DNA of 64,000 nt from Clostridium beijerinckii (lineage in GTDB: Bacteria; Bacillota; Clostridia; Clostridiales; Clostridiaceae), in the NCBI RefSeq assembly GCF_036699995.1, contig NZ_CP144906.1, positions 5,243,501 through 5,307,500 on the forward strand. Reading direction: 5' to 3'. This document shows, in pieces, positions 29,093 to 37,213 of the stretch. Position 1 is the stretch's first letter, and every line of letters starts with the position of its first letter. Position numbers and translations under genes: made by a program. Under the pieces are notes generated by a model. The model had not been told where the DNA came from. It did no database searches and was given only the letters and a program-made list of their open reading frames with translations.

Positions 29093-30037
29093 TTATTTCT
29101 TTAATGAAATAGCTTTCTTACTATGCTCTACTATGGCTTCTACTGTTAATCCATACGCTTTTAATAATTCGTTTGGCTTACCACTTTCACCAAAAGTATC
29201 TTTTATCCCAACTTTTAATACTGGTACTGGACATTCTTCTGTTAAAACTTCAGCGACTGCCGAACCTAAACCACCAATTATACTATGTTCTTCTGCTGTA
29301 ACTATTGCTCCTGTTTCTCTCGCTGCATTAGCTAATAGCTCTTTATCAATTGGTTTTATTGTATGTATATTTATTATTCTAGCATCAATTCCATATTTAG
29401 CCAACTCTTTTTTAGCTTCTAACGCTAATTCAACCATTAGTCCTGTTGCAACTATAGTAACATCGTTACCTTCGGCTAATGTCACACCTTTTCCAATTTC
29501 AAACTTATAATTCTCTATGTTATTTACAGTACTAACAGCTAATCTTCCTAATCTAACATAGCAAGGTCCATTGTATTCTGCTATAGCTAATATTGCTGCC
29601 TCAGTTTCTATATCATCTGCTGGATTAATTACAGTCATATTTGGAATACTTCTCATTAGTGATATATCTTCGATAGATTGATGAGTCGCTCCATCTTCTC
29701 CAACTGTTAATCCTGCATGGGTTGCACAAATTTTAACATTCAAATTTGGATAACATATAGAATTTCTTATTTGCTCAAAAGCTCTTCCTGCTGCAAACAT
29801 TGCGAAAGTACTAGCAAACGGAATTTTCCCGCAAGTTGAAAGCCCCGCTGCAACTCCCATCATGTTTGATTCTGCTATTCCCATATTTATAAATCTTTCT
29901 GGTGAAACAGCTTTAAAATCAGCTGTTTTAGTTGATTTCGATAAATCAGCATCTAGTACTACAACATCTTTATTTAAATTTGAAAGTTTTACTAACGCTT
30001 TACCATAAGCTTCTCTAGTTGCTACTTTATTTCCCAT
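29093..30037 (-). CDS. transketolase, C-terminal subunit
   Basis: A 314-residue half-transketolase holding the pyrimidine-binding and C-terminal domains. Motifs are VVVLDADLSKSTKT, ERFINMGIAESNMMGVAAGL with the catalytic glutamate of the TPP cycle, and THAGLTVGEDGATHQSIEDI. The C-terminal fold has IVTAEEHSIIGGLGSAVAEVL. It works with the N-terminal subunit encoded directly upstream, and their start and stop codons overlap by one base (TAATG), giving equal expression. Split transketolases are common in clostridia and archaea and serve non-oxidative pentose phosphate reactions. Confidence 0.95.
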   Translation of the reverse strand: MGNKVATREAYGKALVKLSNLNKDVVVLDADLSKSTKTADFKAVSPERFINMGIAESNMMGVAAGLSTCGKIPFASTFAMFAAGRAFEQIRNSICYPNLNVKICATHAGLTVGEDGATHQSIEDISLMRSIPNMTVINPADDIETEAAILAIAEYNGPCYVRLGRLAVSTVNNIENYKFEIGKGVTLAEGNDVTIVATGLMVELALEAKKELAKYGIDARIINIHTIKPIDKELLANAARETGAIVTAEEHSIIGGLGSAVAEVLTEECPVPVLKVGIKDTFGESGKPNELLKAYGLTVEAIVEHSKKAISLKK

Positions 30038-30858
30038 TAGTTTTCCCCTCCAATTTCCTTTAATGCTTGCTCACATTGTTCTTTATTTGGAGCAGTTCCA
30101 TGCCATCCTGCTTGGTTTTCCATAAATGAAACGCCTTTACCTTTTACTGTGTTGCATATAATTGCAGTTGGTTTTCCTTTAACTTCCTTTGCTTTTGCAA
30201 TAGCATTTATAATTTCATCATAATCATGACCATTTATAGTCAAAACGTTCCATCCAAAAGCTTCAAATTTTTTATCTATAGGACCAGGATTCATAACATC
30301 TTCTATGTTCCCATCTATTTGTAGTCCATTATTATCTATAAATGCAGTTAAATTATCTAATTTGTAGTGAGCCGCAGACATTGATGCTTCCCAAACTTGG
30401 CCTTCTTCAAGCTCTCCGTCTCCTAAAATAGCGTATACTCTATAATCCTTCTTATCAAGTTTTCCTGCTAATGCCATTCCAACAGCAGCAGAAATTCCTT
30501 GTCCTAGCGAACCTGTAGACATATCAATTCCTGGTAAATCATTCATATTAGGATGTCCTTGTAATCTTGAGCCTGTTTTTCTTAGGCTCTTTAACTCTTC
30601 TACTTCAAAATATCCCTTTCTAGCTAAAGCACTATATAATGCTGGTGCCGCATGACCTTTTGATAAAACAAATCTGTCTCTATTTGGATCTTTTGCGTTA
30701 GATACATCTATGTTCATTTCTTTAAAGAATAGTACAGACATAATATCAGCTATTGACAAAGAACCTCCTGGATGACCTGATGATGATTCTGTAAGCATAG
30801 AAACTATATCTTTTCTCATTAACTTTGAGATTTCTTCAAGTTTGTATTCATTATTCAT
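30037..30858 (-). CDS. transketolase, N-terminal subunit
   Basis: A 273-residue half-transketolase with the TPP diphosphate-binding domain. Motifs are [39 protein letters not shown], and [20 protein letters not shown] followed by FIDNNGLQ, the GDG...N metal motif. ATG 30856-30858 has AGGGGGTT upstream; a ten-codon in-frame extension has no ribosome site. It overlaps the C-terminal subunit by one base. A perfect 20-bp palindrome lies about 65 bp upstream and may be an operator. Confidence 0.95.
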   Translation of the reverse strand: MNNEYKLEEISKLMRKDIVSMLTESSSGHPGGSLSIADIMSVLFFKEMNIDVSNAKDPNRDRFVLSKGHAAPALYSALARKGYFEVEELKSLRKTGSRLQGHPNMNDLPGIDMSTGSLGQGISAAVGMALAGKLDKKDYRVYAILGDGELEEGQVWEASMSAAHYKLDNLTAFIDNNGLQIDGNIEDVMNPGPIDKKFEAFGWNVLTINGHDYDEIINAIAKAKEVKGKPTAIICNTVKGKGVSFMENQAGWHGTAPNKEQCEQALKEIGGEN

Positions 30859-30924
30859 TATACAACCCCCTATTATTAATTTACTCATTTATATTATGTT
30901 TTATTTTAACATATTTATTCTAGC

Positions 30925-30944
30925 ATACAAAATATATTTTGTAT
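30925..30944. promoter_or_regulatory. perfect 20-bp palindrome upstream of transketolase genes
   Basis: ATACAAAATATATTTTGTAT is a perfect palindrome. On the minus strand its TTGTAT end can serve as a -35 element, 16 bp from TAAAAT. This is the layout of a repressor operator over a promoter. The regulator is not identifiable from the window. Confidence 0.5.
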
Positions 30945-31013
30945 ACCTCATTCATCAATGTGATATACTTTTAAGTATATTTATATAATATAGAGTATTC
31001 TCACGCATAAAAA

Positions 31014-31047
31014 GAGTAGTACAAATAAAAAATTATCCATACCACTC
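31014..31047 (-). terminator. mazEF terminator
   Basis: GAGTGGTA and TACTACTC (31014-31021 and 31040-31047) form an 8-bp stem with one G-U pair in the minus-strand RNA, followed by TTTTTATG. Confidence 0.7.
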
Positions 31048-31084
31048 CTAATATTAATAGATATAAAACCCTTTTGTTTTCTCT

Positions 31085-31438
31085 TTAGCTTAAATTCAAG
31101 CTAACCGCTAATGCTTTATCAACCTTTTTCATGTCCGCTTCAGTCATATGTCCAATTTTTTCTTTAAGTCTTCTCTTATCTAATGTTCTTATCTGTTCTA
31201 ATAAGACAACAGAATCTCTATTTAATCCATACTCTTCTGATGAAATTTCAACATGAATAGGAAGCTTAGCCTTATTTATTTGAGATGTTATTGCAGCTAC
31301 AATAACAGTAGGACTATATCTATTTCCAATATCATTTTGTATTATAATAACAGGTCTTATCCCGCCCTGTTCGGATCCTATAACTGGACTTAAATCCGCA
31401 TAGAAAATTTCCCCTCTTTTTACCACAATGTTTGCCAT
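31085..31438 (-). CDS. mazF: endoribonuclease toxin MazF (EndoA/NdoA family)
   Basis: A 117-residue type II toxin that cleaves mRNA at short sequence motifs. Family features are [31 protein letters not shown] with the catalytic arginine, and [21 protein letters not shown] with the catalytic threonine. The segment [19 protein letters not shown] matches Bacillus EndoA closely. Its ribosome site GGAG lies in the last codons of the antitoxin gene, 14 nt upstream, a long spacing that implies coupling to antitoxin translation. Confidence 0.94.
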   Translation of the reverse strand: MANIVVKRGEIFYADLSPVIGSEQGGIRPVIIIQNDIGNRYSPTVIVAAITSQINKAKLPIHVEISSEEYGLNRDSVVLLEQIRTLDKRRLKEKIGHMTEADMKKVDKALAVSLNLS

Positions 31439-31447
31439 TCTAAATAA

Positions 31448-31705
31448 TCACACTCCGCAAATCCATGCCTCATACTCATTAACATCATCTAACATATATT
31501 CAAAACCTAATTTAGAATATTCCAAGTTTATTTCAGCCATTTCTTGATAACCATTTTTCATTAGTTTTTCAAAATCAGCTGAAAATCCCTCGTTAATATA
31601 TTGTATTAACGATTTCTCCATAATTCCACTATTTTTTTTAATTTTATTATTCCCTGAGTTAACTATTTTTTTATTTTTCATGTTATTTAGATTAATTATT
31701 GACAT
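31448..31705 (-). CDS. mazE: MazE/EndoAI-type antitoxin with shortened N-terminal domain
   Basis: An 85-residue protein encoded 9 bp before mazF. The C-terminal half (LMKNGYQEMAEINLEYSKLG) matches the toxin-binding tail of Bacillus EndoAI, which has the equivalent RRGYMEMAKINL. The N-terminus MSIINLNNMKNKKIVNSG is rich in Asn and Lys. It lacks the first beta-strand and helix of the ribbon-helix-helix fold; only a second-helix-like stretch (MEKSLIQYINEG) remains. Toxin neutralisation is therefore likely, but DNA binding is doubtful. TGGAGG precedes the ATG, and a strong promoter lies about 40 bp upstream. Confidence 0.8.
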   Translation of the reverse strand: MSIINLNNMKNKKIVNSGNNKIKKNSGIMEKSLIQYINEGFSADFEKLMKNGYQEMAEINLEYSKLGFEYMLDDVNEYEAWICGV

Positions 31706-31745
31706 CTTTTCGCCTCCATAGCAGTAAAAAGTTCTTATAACTATG

Positions 31746-31775
31746 ATTATATTGCAAATTATGTCAATTTGTCAA
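31746..31775 (-). promoter_or_regulatory. sigma-A promoter of mazEF
   Basis: TTGACA (31770-31775), 18-bp spacer and TATAAT (31746-31751) on the minus strand. Both hexamers are consensus. The start of transcription would lie about 35 nt before the mazE ATG. Confidence 0.8.
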
Positions 31776-31931
31776 AGGATTTGTATTACTTCTTTACCAT
31801 TCTCTAGATAATTCTTACTAAATGTTTTCTCTACAAAATTTCTAATATGTACTTTAATTTATATTTAGATTTAGTATATCGTTTTTTAATATTAATGTTG
31901 GCTTGATTTCTAATTAATAAATTTATTCAAA

Positions 31932-32564
31932 TCAAAATAAATCATCACTTAATGTTTTTTCTTTTCTAAAATCACTATACTTTACTATTACTCTCTCTTT
32001 ATTATCATCATCTAAAATCTTTAATAATACTGGAACCTTCTTATCCTTATCTACATAGAATTCAGCTTTATTTAAATGCTTATTCTTGCTGTTAAATTCT
32101 ATATCTATTTGTAAATATACTCCTGGTCCCCAATCTGCTTTAACCTCTTTTATTTCATCAGCTTGCTTATTAGATAGTATATTTTCTATGAATGCTAAAG
32201 GATAAATTACGTCTATATCCTTATCAAGTGTATATCCCTCTTTATCTTCGTCACCCTCAACTTTTATCTCTGAACCGTTATAAACCTTAACTCTGTTATA
32301 GTCATTTCCGAATTCTATTCTTGACCCCTTATCAAAACTATAGTATTGCATTGTATTTTCCTCGAATTCCGACTTAGAATTCTTAAACAGATAATCAACT
32401 TTACTACTATAATACTTTGTGTCTTTCAGTTCACTAATTATATCTTCATTTGAAGGGGTAATTACGTCTCTACATAAAATAACTAACAAAATCATAAGTA
32501 CTGGAATAAGCACCAAAATACCTATAATTATTTTTTTATTGAACAATACTTTTCTAAAATCCAT
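31932..32564 (-). CDS. membrane-anchored LolA-like protein (GerS-type fold)
   Basis: A 210-residue protein with an N-terminal membrane segment (about residues 12-31) ending VILCRD, then an extracytoplasmic domain. The pattern of that domain (YYSSKVDYLFKNSKSEFEEN, QYYSFDKGSRIEFGNDYNRV, VYLQIDIEFNSKNKHLNKAE) suggests a LolA/outer-membrane carrier-like beta fold. Clostridioides GerS has this fold and is needed for spore germination. The cysteine is not in a good lipobox, so it may be a membrane anchor rather than a lipoprotein. In related genomes an alanine racemase gene often follows; here the gap to mazE holds none. GGAGG precedes the ATG. Confidence 0.65.
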   Translation of the reverse strand: MDFRKVLFNKKIIIGILVLIPVLMILLVILCRDVITPSNEDIISELKDTKYYSSKVDYLFKNSKSEFEENTMQYYSFDKGSRIEFGNDYNRVKVYNGSEIKVEGDEDKEGYTLDKDIDVIYPLAFIENILSNKQADEIKEVKADWGPGVYLQIDIEFNSKNKHLNKAEFYVDKDKKVPVLLKILDDDNKERVIVKYSDFRKEKTLSDDLF

Positions 32565-32629
32565 AAGGCCTCCTAAGATTTATTACTACATATTACTATT
32601 TATGAAAATCCTAGTGACTTTATTCTTAA

Positions 32630-34138
32630 TTAATCAATAATACTGTTAATTTCTTTAGGTAATTCGGCTATAATATCTCTTGCATTTACTATGTAAACTT
32701 GTTTGCTTAATTTATCAGCTATATTCCCATGAATATATGCACTTAAAAGAGCAGCCTGATTTATGCTAGCTCCTTGTGACAGAAATGCATTTATTATTCC
32801 GGTCAATGCATCTCCCATGCCTCCTGATGCCATCTTACTGTTGCCAGTAGGATTTATATAAACTTCTTTTCCGTTCGAAATTACGGTATTATACCCTTTT
32901 AATAAGACAATTATTCCATACCTCTTAGCAACTGATTTTGCTATGCTAACTCTATTAGCCTCCACGTCTTCAATACTCATTCCTAGAAACCGTGCCATTT
33001 CACCTGGATGTGGAGTAATAATTGCCCTACCCTTTAAATCATTTAGCAAATACTTATTTTCCCCTATAATCGATATTCCGTCCGCATCAATCACAATAGG
33101 GCATTTACTGTTATTTATTATCTTTTCTAACAAGCTTTTTTCTCTTTCTCCAACTCCAATTCCAGGACCAAAAGCAATAGAACTTGCTCTTTTTATAAGT
33201 TCTATAAAGTTATCATTATCTTCACAGTCTAATGTCATAGCTTCTGTTAATCTGCTTGATAGTATCCTTTGCACCTCGCTACTGCATACTAGTGTAGTTA
33301 ATCCTGCACCCGCTCTAACCGTACATTCCGTAGTTATAAAGGCAGCTCCAGTAAATCCGATTCTTCCAGCTACAACTACTGCTCTACCGTAATCTCCTTT
33401 ATGACCATAAACCTGCCTTTTTAAAAGCATCTTATTATATTCCTTTTTTTCTAATATATAAAAATTATTAGAGTTTTTCTTTTTTATATATTCTGGAATA
33501 CCAATTTTTAATATTTTAATTTTCCCGACACAATCAATAGCTTTATAATCTAAAAAGCCCTGTTTGACAACCTCAAATGTATAAGTTATATTAGCATGAA
33601 CCGCAATTCCTCTCTCAATCCCTAAGTCACAGTCTAAACCTGATGGCGTGTCAATTGACACTACAAATTTTGCATATAAATTTATACATTCTATAATACT
33701 TTTAAACATTCCCATTAAATCTTTATTAAGACCAACCCCAAAAATTCCATCTATTAATAGATCATAATCTTTAATGTCCCTTATTACGTTTTCATCTATA
33801 TCGTTCTCTGACTTTATAAATAATATGTCTCTCTTTTCAATTATTTTTTCTAATATATTAAAGTTAATCTTAAAATCTTGACTATAATTTTCGTCTTTAC
33901 TTACAATATAAACCCTTACCTTTTTCCCACCTAATATCAAATGCCTAGCTAATGCAAGGGCGTCCCCCCCATTATTTCCTTTTCCACATAATATTAAAAA
34001 TGATTCACCTTTATCTGAAAGCTCCCCAAATAAACTTATCGCAGCATTTTCCATCAATACTATACTAGGAATTCCAATGTAATCAATGCATTCTCTATCC
34101 ATTTCTCTACATTGTTTAGCCGAAAAAATTTCTAACAT
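32630..34138 (-). CDS. nnr: bifunctional NAD(P)H-hydrate epimerase / ADP-dependent dehydratase
   Basis: A 502-residue enzyme that repairs damaged NADHX and NADPHX. The N-terminal YjeF_N epimerase domain (residues about 1-215) has LILCGKGNNGGDALALARHL and SIDTPSGLDCD. The C-terminal kinase-like dehydratase domain has GHKGDYGRAVVVAGR, ITPHPGEMARFLG, and NPTGNSKMASGGMGDALTGII with the catalytic aspartate. Its ATG overlaps the acpS stop by one base (TAATG), the common acpS-nnr pairing, so the two are translationally coupled. Confidence 0.95.
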   Translation of the reverse strand: MLEIFSAKQCREMDRECIDYIGIPSIVLMENAAISLFGELSDKGESFLILCGKGNNGGDALALARHLILGGKKVRVYIVSKDENYSQDFKINFNILEKIIEKRDILFIKSENDIDENVIRDIKDYDLLIDGIFGVGLNKDLMGMFKSIIECINLYAKFVVSIDTPSGLDCDLGIERGIAVHANITYTFEVVKQGFLDYKAIDCVGKIKILKIGIPEYIKKKNSNNFYILEKKEYNKMLLKRQVYGHKGDYGRAVVVAGRIGFTGAAFITTECTVRAGAGLTTLVCSSEVQRILSSRLTEAMTLDCEDNDNFIELIKRASSIAFGPGIGVGEREKSLLEKIINNSKCPIVIDADGISIIGENKYLLNDLKGRAIITPHPGEMARFLGMSIEDVEANRVSIAKSVAKRYGIIVLLKGYNTVISNGKEVYINPTGNSKMASGGMGDALTGIINAFLSQGASINQAALLSAYIHGNIADKLSKQVYIVNARDIIAELPKEINSIID

Positions 34139-34509
34139 TATATTGCCTCCATAACTGCATAAGCTATCGCATTTTCATTACTATGTGAAATACTAACATG
34201 GATATTAAATTCTTTTATCTCCAATAGGTTATATATTTTATCACTTAAATTCACTATTGGCTTTCCCAACTCATTTCTCAATATTTCAATATCTTTTAAT
34301 CCAAATCCTCTAAATCCAGTTCCTATTGCTTTACTAATCGCTTCCTTAGCAGCAAAATTTCCTGCTACTACATTCCCCTTAAATCCTTTCAATTTGAAAT
34401 ATGCAATCTCATTACAAGTAAATGATCTTTCAATAAAAGCACTTGTTCTTTCTATCGCACGCTCTATTCTACTTATCTCTATTATATCTGTTCCAATTCC
34501 AATAATCAT
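34138..34509 (-). CDS. acpS: holo-[acyl-carrier-protein] synthase
   Basis: A 123-residue AcpS that transfers 4'-phosphopantetheine from CoA to apo-ACP for fatty acid synthesis. Motifs are MIIGIGTDIIEISRIERAI with the Mg-binding aspartate and NFAAKEAISKAIGTG with the second metal ligand. The C-terminal strand is HVSISHSNENAIAYAV. AAAGG lies upstream of the ATG. It overlaps nnr by one base. Confidence 0.96.
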   Translation of the reverse strand: MIIGIGTDIIEISRIERAIERTSAFIERSFTCNEIAYFKLKGFKGNVVAGNFAAKEAISKAIGTGFRGFGLKDIEILRNELGKPIVNLSDKIYNLLEIKEFNIHVSISHSNENAIAYAVMEAI

Positions 34510-34581
34510 GATTTATCGCCTTTCTTAGTAATCTCTTACCATATATTAGCGTAAATATTTAATTATTTCTATACCTTAATA

Positions 34582-34911
34582 TTAATTTATAGCTTTCTCT
34601 CCCATACCAATATCAAACTCATAAGCATGCTCATCCACATACGTCCCTATAATATCAATTAAGTGAAGTGGTGATACCTGATTATTAAACAATTTCATAA
34701 GTAATTGTTTTACTTTGTACCTATGAATTGATATTATATCTATCTTTTCTCTCTCTAAATTCACATTTTTTAGACCAATATAATCTTTTCTTTCAATTTC
34801 AATTCCATATGCAGTTATCCCCTTATAATCCTTCTTTATGAGCCTATATGCATATCTATACTCTACATCAGCATCACTATTAATTGATGTATATTCCTCA
34901 ACCAAATTCAT
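34582..34911 (-). CDS. small clostridial protein, probably DUF6514 family
   Basis: A 109-residue cytoplasmic protein opening MNLVEEYTSINSDADVEYRY. It contains YGIEIERKDYIGLKNVNLER and QVSPLHLIDIIGTYVDEHA. It fits my recollection of the Clostridium-specific DUF6514 family, whose function is not known. AAGGG lies just before the ATG. A TTGACA hexamer at 34984-34989 could belong to its promoter, and a pair of Spo0A-box-like sequences lies about 190 bp upstream of the start. Confidence 0.6.
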   Translation of the reverse strand: MNLVEEYTSINSDADVEYRYAYRLIKKDYKGITAYGIEIERKDYIGLKNVNLEREKIDIISIHRYKVKQLLMKLFNNQVSPLHLIDIIGTYVDEHAYEFDIGMGEKAIN

Positions 34912-35099
34912 AACCCTTTCAACTCCCTCAAGATAGTAATTCCTTGTTTACAAACCTATAGTATCACATAATGTATCAATAAATTGTCAAAGCATGTCCT
35001 CTTTTTCAAGATTTATATTTTTTTTATTGACAATAAAACTTCTTCCTTTATTTTTTACAACATATACATTCTTTAAATTTTCACATAAAAAAAGTCTTT

Positions 35100-35116
35100 T
35101 GTCGAAATTAGACGAA
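35100..35116. promoter_or_regulatory. tandem Spo0A-box-like sites
   Basis: TGTCGAA (35100-35106) is a perfect 0A box, and AGACGAA (35110-35116) is a near match 10 bp further on, in the same orientation and on the same helix face. Which gene they control is unclear; the minus-strand DUF6514-type gene is the nearest downstream. Confidence 0.5.
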
Positions 35117-35197
35117 TAACACACTATATATATTTTTTAAAAACTCAATATGGCTTTTATTTACAATTAAAATCTTATTTATTATTATAAAGAAATA

Positions 35198-35222
35198 AAA
35201 AAAGAGCCAATAGCTCTTTTTT
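35198..35222. terminator. bidirectional terminator
   Basis: AAAAAAGAGC, loop of five and GCTCTTTTTT give an intrinsic terminator that works on either strand. On the minus strand it closes the short promoter-sORF unit that starts near 35284. Confidence 0.8.
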
Positions 35223-35266
35223 CACCTCATAATCTCTTTTTTTGTTTCACCATAATTGAAAAACAT
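35222..35266 (-). CDS. possible 14-residue peptide MFFNYGETKKEIMR
   Basis: A 15-codon frame (ATG 35264-35266, TGA 35222-35224) sits between a good promoter and an intrinsic terminator. There is no clear ribosome site, so the transcript may be a non-coding RNA of about 85 nt instead. I do not recognise the peptide. Confidence 0.3.
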   Translation of the reverse strand: MFFNYGETKKEIMR

Positions 35267-35290
35267 ATAATAGATATCGTTTACAACATT

Positions 35291-35318
35291 ATTATAACAC
35301 ATATTCACATAAATACAA
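35291..35318 (-). promoter_or_regulatory. promoter of the short minus-strand transcript
   Basis: TTGTAT (35313-35318), 16-bp spacer and an extended TGTGTTATAAT -10 element (TATAAT at 35291-35296) on the minus strand. The terminator is about 85 nt downstream of the expected start. Confidence 0.6.
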
Positions 35319-35548
35319 CACTTTTTCTACAAATATTTTTCATTTATTTTTCAATATAAGAAAAATATTTTTTTGCATTTCTATATAAATACTGCTTGTC
35401 TTACTTTAATGACTTTAGTATTCATTTTTAGTTTTATTAAATTAAACTAATATTATCAGCATTTTTTGCAACCAAGCATTTTATTAAAAGAATATTTATT
35501 TTAAGTCTACTTTTATTTATAAGTAAAAATATACTTTTTATGTTATTA

Positions 35549-35598
35549 CAAAGGTTATCTAAACGCATTAATAATACCCAACAATTAGATAACCTCAT
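35549..35598 (-). terminator. long inverted repeat downstream of ssb paralogue
   Basis: AGGTTATCTAA and TTAGATAACCT are exact 11-bp inverted arms around a loop of about 26 nt, about 65 bp after the ssb stop. The minus-strand U-tract is weak (TTTG), so termination is only likely. Confidence 0.5.
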
Positions 35599-35662
35599 CT
35601 ATAATAAGTATACTTATCTATCCATATAGCTTATATTATTAAAATCAACTAGACCAATATTT

Positions 35663-36004
35663 TTACAACGCCTCAGTTTGGCTTTTCTTATTCTCAAGAA
35701 ATTTGAAATCTTCTGCTATAACCTCTGCTATATACTTTCTATTTCCCTCCTTATCCTCATAACTACCAGTCCTTAATCTACCACTTAAAGTAATAAGGCT
35801 TCCCTTTTTCATATATTTTACTATAACTTCAGCTTTTTTTCCCCAAACTTTTATAGGTATAAAATCCGCTTCTCTAATTCCATCAGGTAATCTAAAATTT
35901 CGTTGCACAGCAATTGTAAACTTGGTATAAATTTTATCTCCATTTTCAGTGTGCCTAAGTTCAGGGTCTTTAACTAATCTTCCTAATAATATTATTTTAT
36001 TCAT
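35663..36004 (-). CDS. short single-stranded DNA-binding protein paralogue
   Basis: A 113-residue OB-fold SSB. It opens MNKIILLGRLVKDPELRHTENGDK and contains FTIAVQRNFRLPDGIREADF and MKKGSLITLSGRLRTGSYED, the normal SSB core. It ends soon after the fold (FKFLENKKSQTEAL) and lacks the flexible linker and acidic DDDIPF-type tip that recruits partner proteins. The main SSB of the cell, usually near rpsF, would be elsewhere. CAGGAGG precedes the ATG. It may act in a specialised repair or competence role; this is inference. Confidence 0.88.
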   Translation of the reverse strand: MNKIILLGRLVKDPELRHTENGDKIYTKFTIAVQRNFRLPDGIREADFIPIKVWGKKAEVIVKYMKKGSLITLSGRLRTGSYEDKEGNRKYIAEVIAEDFKFLENKKSQTEAL

Positions 36005-36128
36005 CTTTTACCTCCTGAATATTTTTCTTCTAAAGTTATACCCACTTCGGTAATTTCTATTCAATAAAAAATCAAACTTTATAATAAAATAGAAAAAGAA
36101 ACTTATACAAAATTTTCAATATTATTAT

Positions 36129-36983
36129 CTACCTGTTTCTAATCATTCCATTTCTACCCCTTAACTCAGATGTAACAAAATTTATCTCCACTCCTAAGAT
36201 GAATATTATTGATATTAAAAATAACCATGTCATAAGTATAAATACTGCGCCAAGACTTCCATAAAACCTAGAATAATTGTTAAAATTATCGATATAAAAT
36301 GAAAAAACAAAAGACACTAGCACCCAGCCCACCGTGCTAAATATGGACCCTGCGATTACCTCTTTCCATACCAACTTTTTAGCAGGAGCAAATTTATAAA
36401 CGCAAATAAATATAGATATCATTATAGCTAGTATAAAAGTATATCTGAATATATTCCAAATAATCAATACTATTTCATAAAAGGGATTGATACTTTTAAT
36501 ATAATCACCTATTACATTTCCAAATACTAGCGCTGTTAAAGCTAGAATTATAGTTACAGCTAATGCTAATATTCCTAACATAGAAATAATTGAGAGTTTA
36601 ATAAATGACCTCTCTTCTTTAAAGTTGTACGCCTTATTTATGCTTTTTATTATAGCCTTAAATGCAGATGATGCTGTCCATAGCGTTAATAATATAGATA
36701 TTCCTAACAATCCAGTATATTGATTGTCAAATATCTCTACAACAGTCGATTGAGTTAATTCCAATACACTCCTAGGAAGCATAACATTTAATTGTCCCAG
36801 TATTTGTTTAGAACTTATGCTGCTAAACCCAGCTAAAGTCATCAAAAATAACATAAACGGGAAAAAGGATAATATTAAATAATATGCTAACTGAGATGCT
36901 AGTGCAAACACATCGTCCCTCTTAATTTTTACTATAAGATGTATAATTAAATTAACTTTGCTACTTAACTTTATATATTTCAT
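36129..36983 (-). CDS. YihY/BrkB family membrane protein
   Basis: A 284-residue protein with six membrane helices. It has the family patterns LASQLAYYLILSFFPFMLFL, ILLTLWTASSAFKAIIKSIN and RFYGSLGAVFILMTWLFLIS. The family was once called ribonuclease BN by mistake and its function is not known. It is flanked by the ssb paralogue and the sugar-nucleotide genes, with no operon evidence. The ribosome site GGTGA is weak. Confidence 0.88.
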   Translation of the reverse strand: MKYIKLSSKVNLIIHLIVKIKRDDVFALASQLAYYLILSFFPFMLFLMTLAGFSSISSKQILGQLNVMLPRSVLELTQSTVVEIFDNQYTGLLGISILLTLWTASSAFKAIIKSINKAYNFKEERSFIKLSIISMLGILALAVTIILALTALVFGNVIGDYIKSINPFYEIVLIIWNIFRYTFILAIMISIFICVYKFAPAKKLVWKEVIAGSIFSTVGWVLVSFVFSFYIDNFNNYSRFYGSLGAVFILMTWLFLISIIFILGVEINFVTSELRGRNGMIRNR

Positions 36984-37089
36984 TTAATCACCAATTTCTA
37001 TCTATATTAATTAAAAATCTATTTATTTTATGTAGTACTTATTTTATTCGCTTTTCACAAATTATATGTACCCTTAATAAATGTAATAA

Positions 37090-37123
37090 AAGAGCACATC
37101 CATAAAATTATGGATGTGCTCTT
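37090..37123. terminator. terminator after the UDP-sugar dehydrogenase gene
   Basis: AAGAGCACATCCATAA (37090-37105) and TTATGGATGTGCTCTT (37108-37123) form a perfect 16-bp stem. On the minus strand it continues TTATTACATTTATT. It lies 21 bp beyond the end of the in-frame extension at 37145. Confidence 0.85.
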
Positions 37124-37144
37124 CTTATAAACAGTATATTCCAT

Positions 37145-37213
37145 CTAATTGTAACTCATTGGAATTAATGTACCATTCTCACATAGAATCAGCTTATATA
37201 CACCTTGCAAAAC
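37145..37213 (-). other. in-frame coding-like extension behind the dehydrogenase stop
   Basis: Directly after the TAA of the dehydrogenase gene, in the same frame, there are 22 sense codons before TAG: VLQGVYKLILCENGTLIPMS followed by YN. Its residue composition looks protein-like, and the terminator follows at once. It may be a remnant of a longer C-terminus or of another gene. I see no start codon with a ribosome site for separate translation. Confidence 0.35.

Larger units (their letters stand above)
34912..35662. other. 751-bp intergenic region with regulatory content
   Basis: Between the DUF6514-type gene and the ssb paralogue there is no long gene. I see tandem Spo0A-box-like sites (35100-35116), a promoter-sORF-terminator unit on the minus strand (35198-35318) and a long inverted repeat after ssb (35549-35598). 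Confidence 0.6.

Noticed and set aside
34980..35136. Minus-strand frame of about 45 codons with protein-like sequence (RLFLCENLKNVYVVKNKG)
   Set aside because: The only possible start is a GTG without a ribosome site; AT-rich DNA of this size can hold such a frame by chance.
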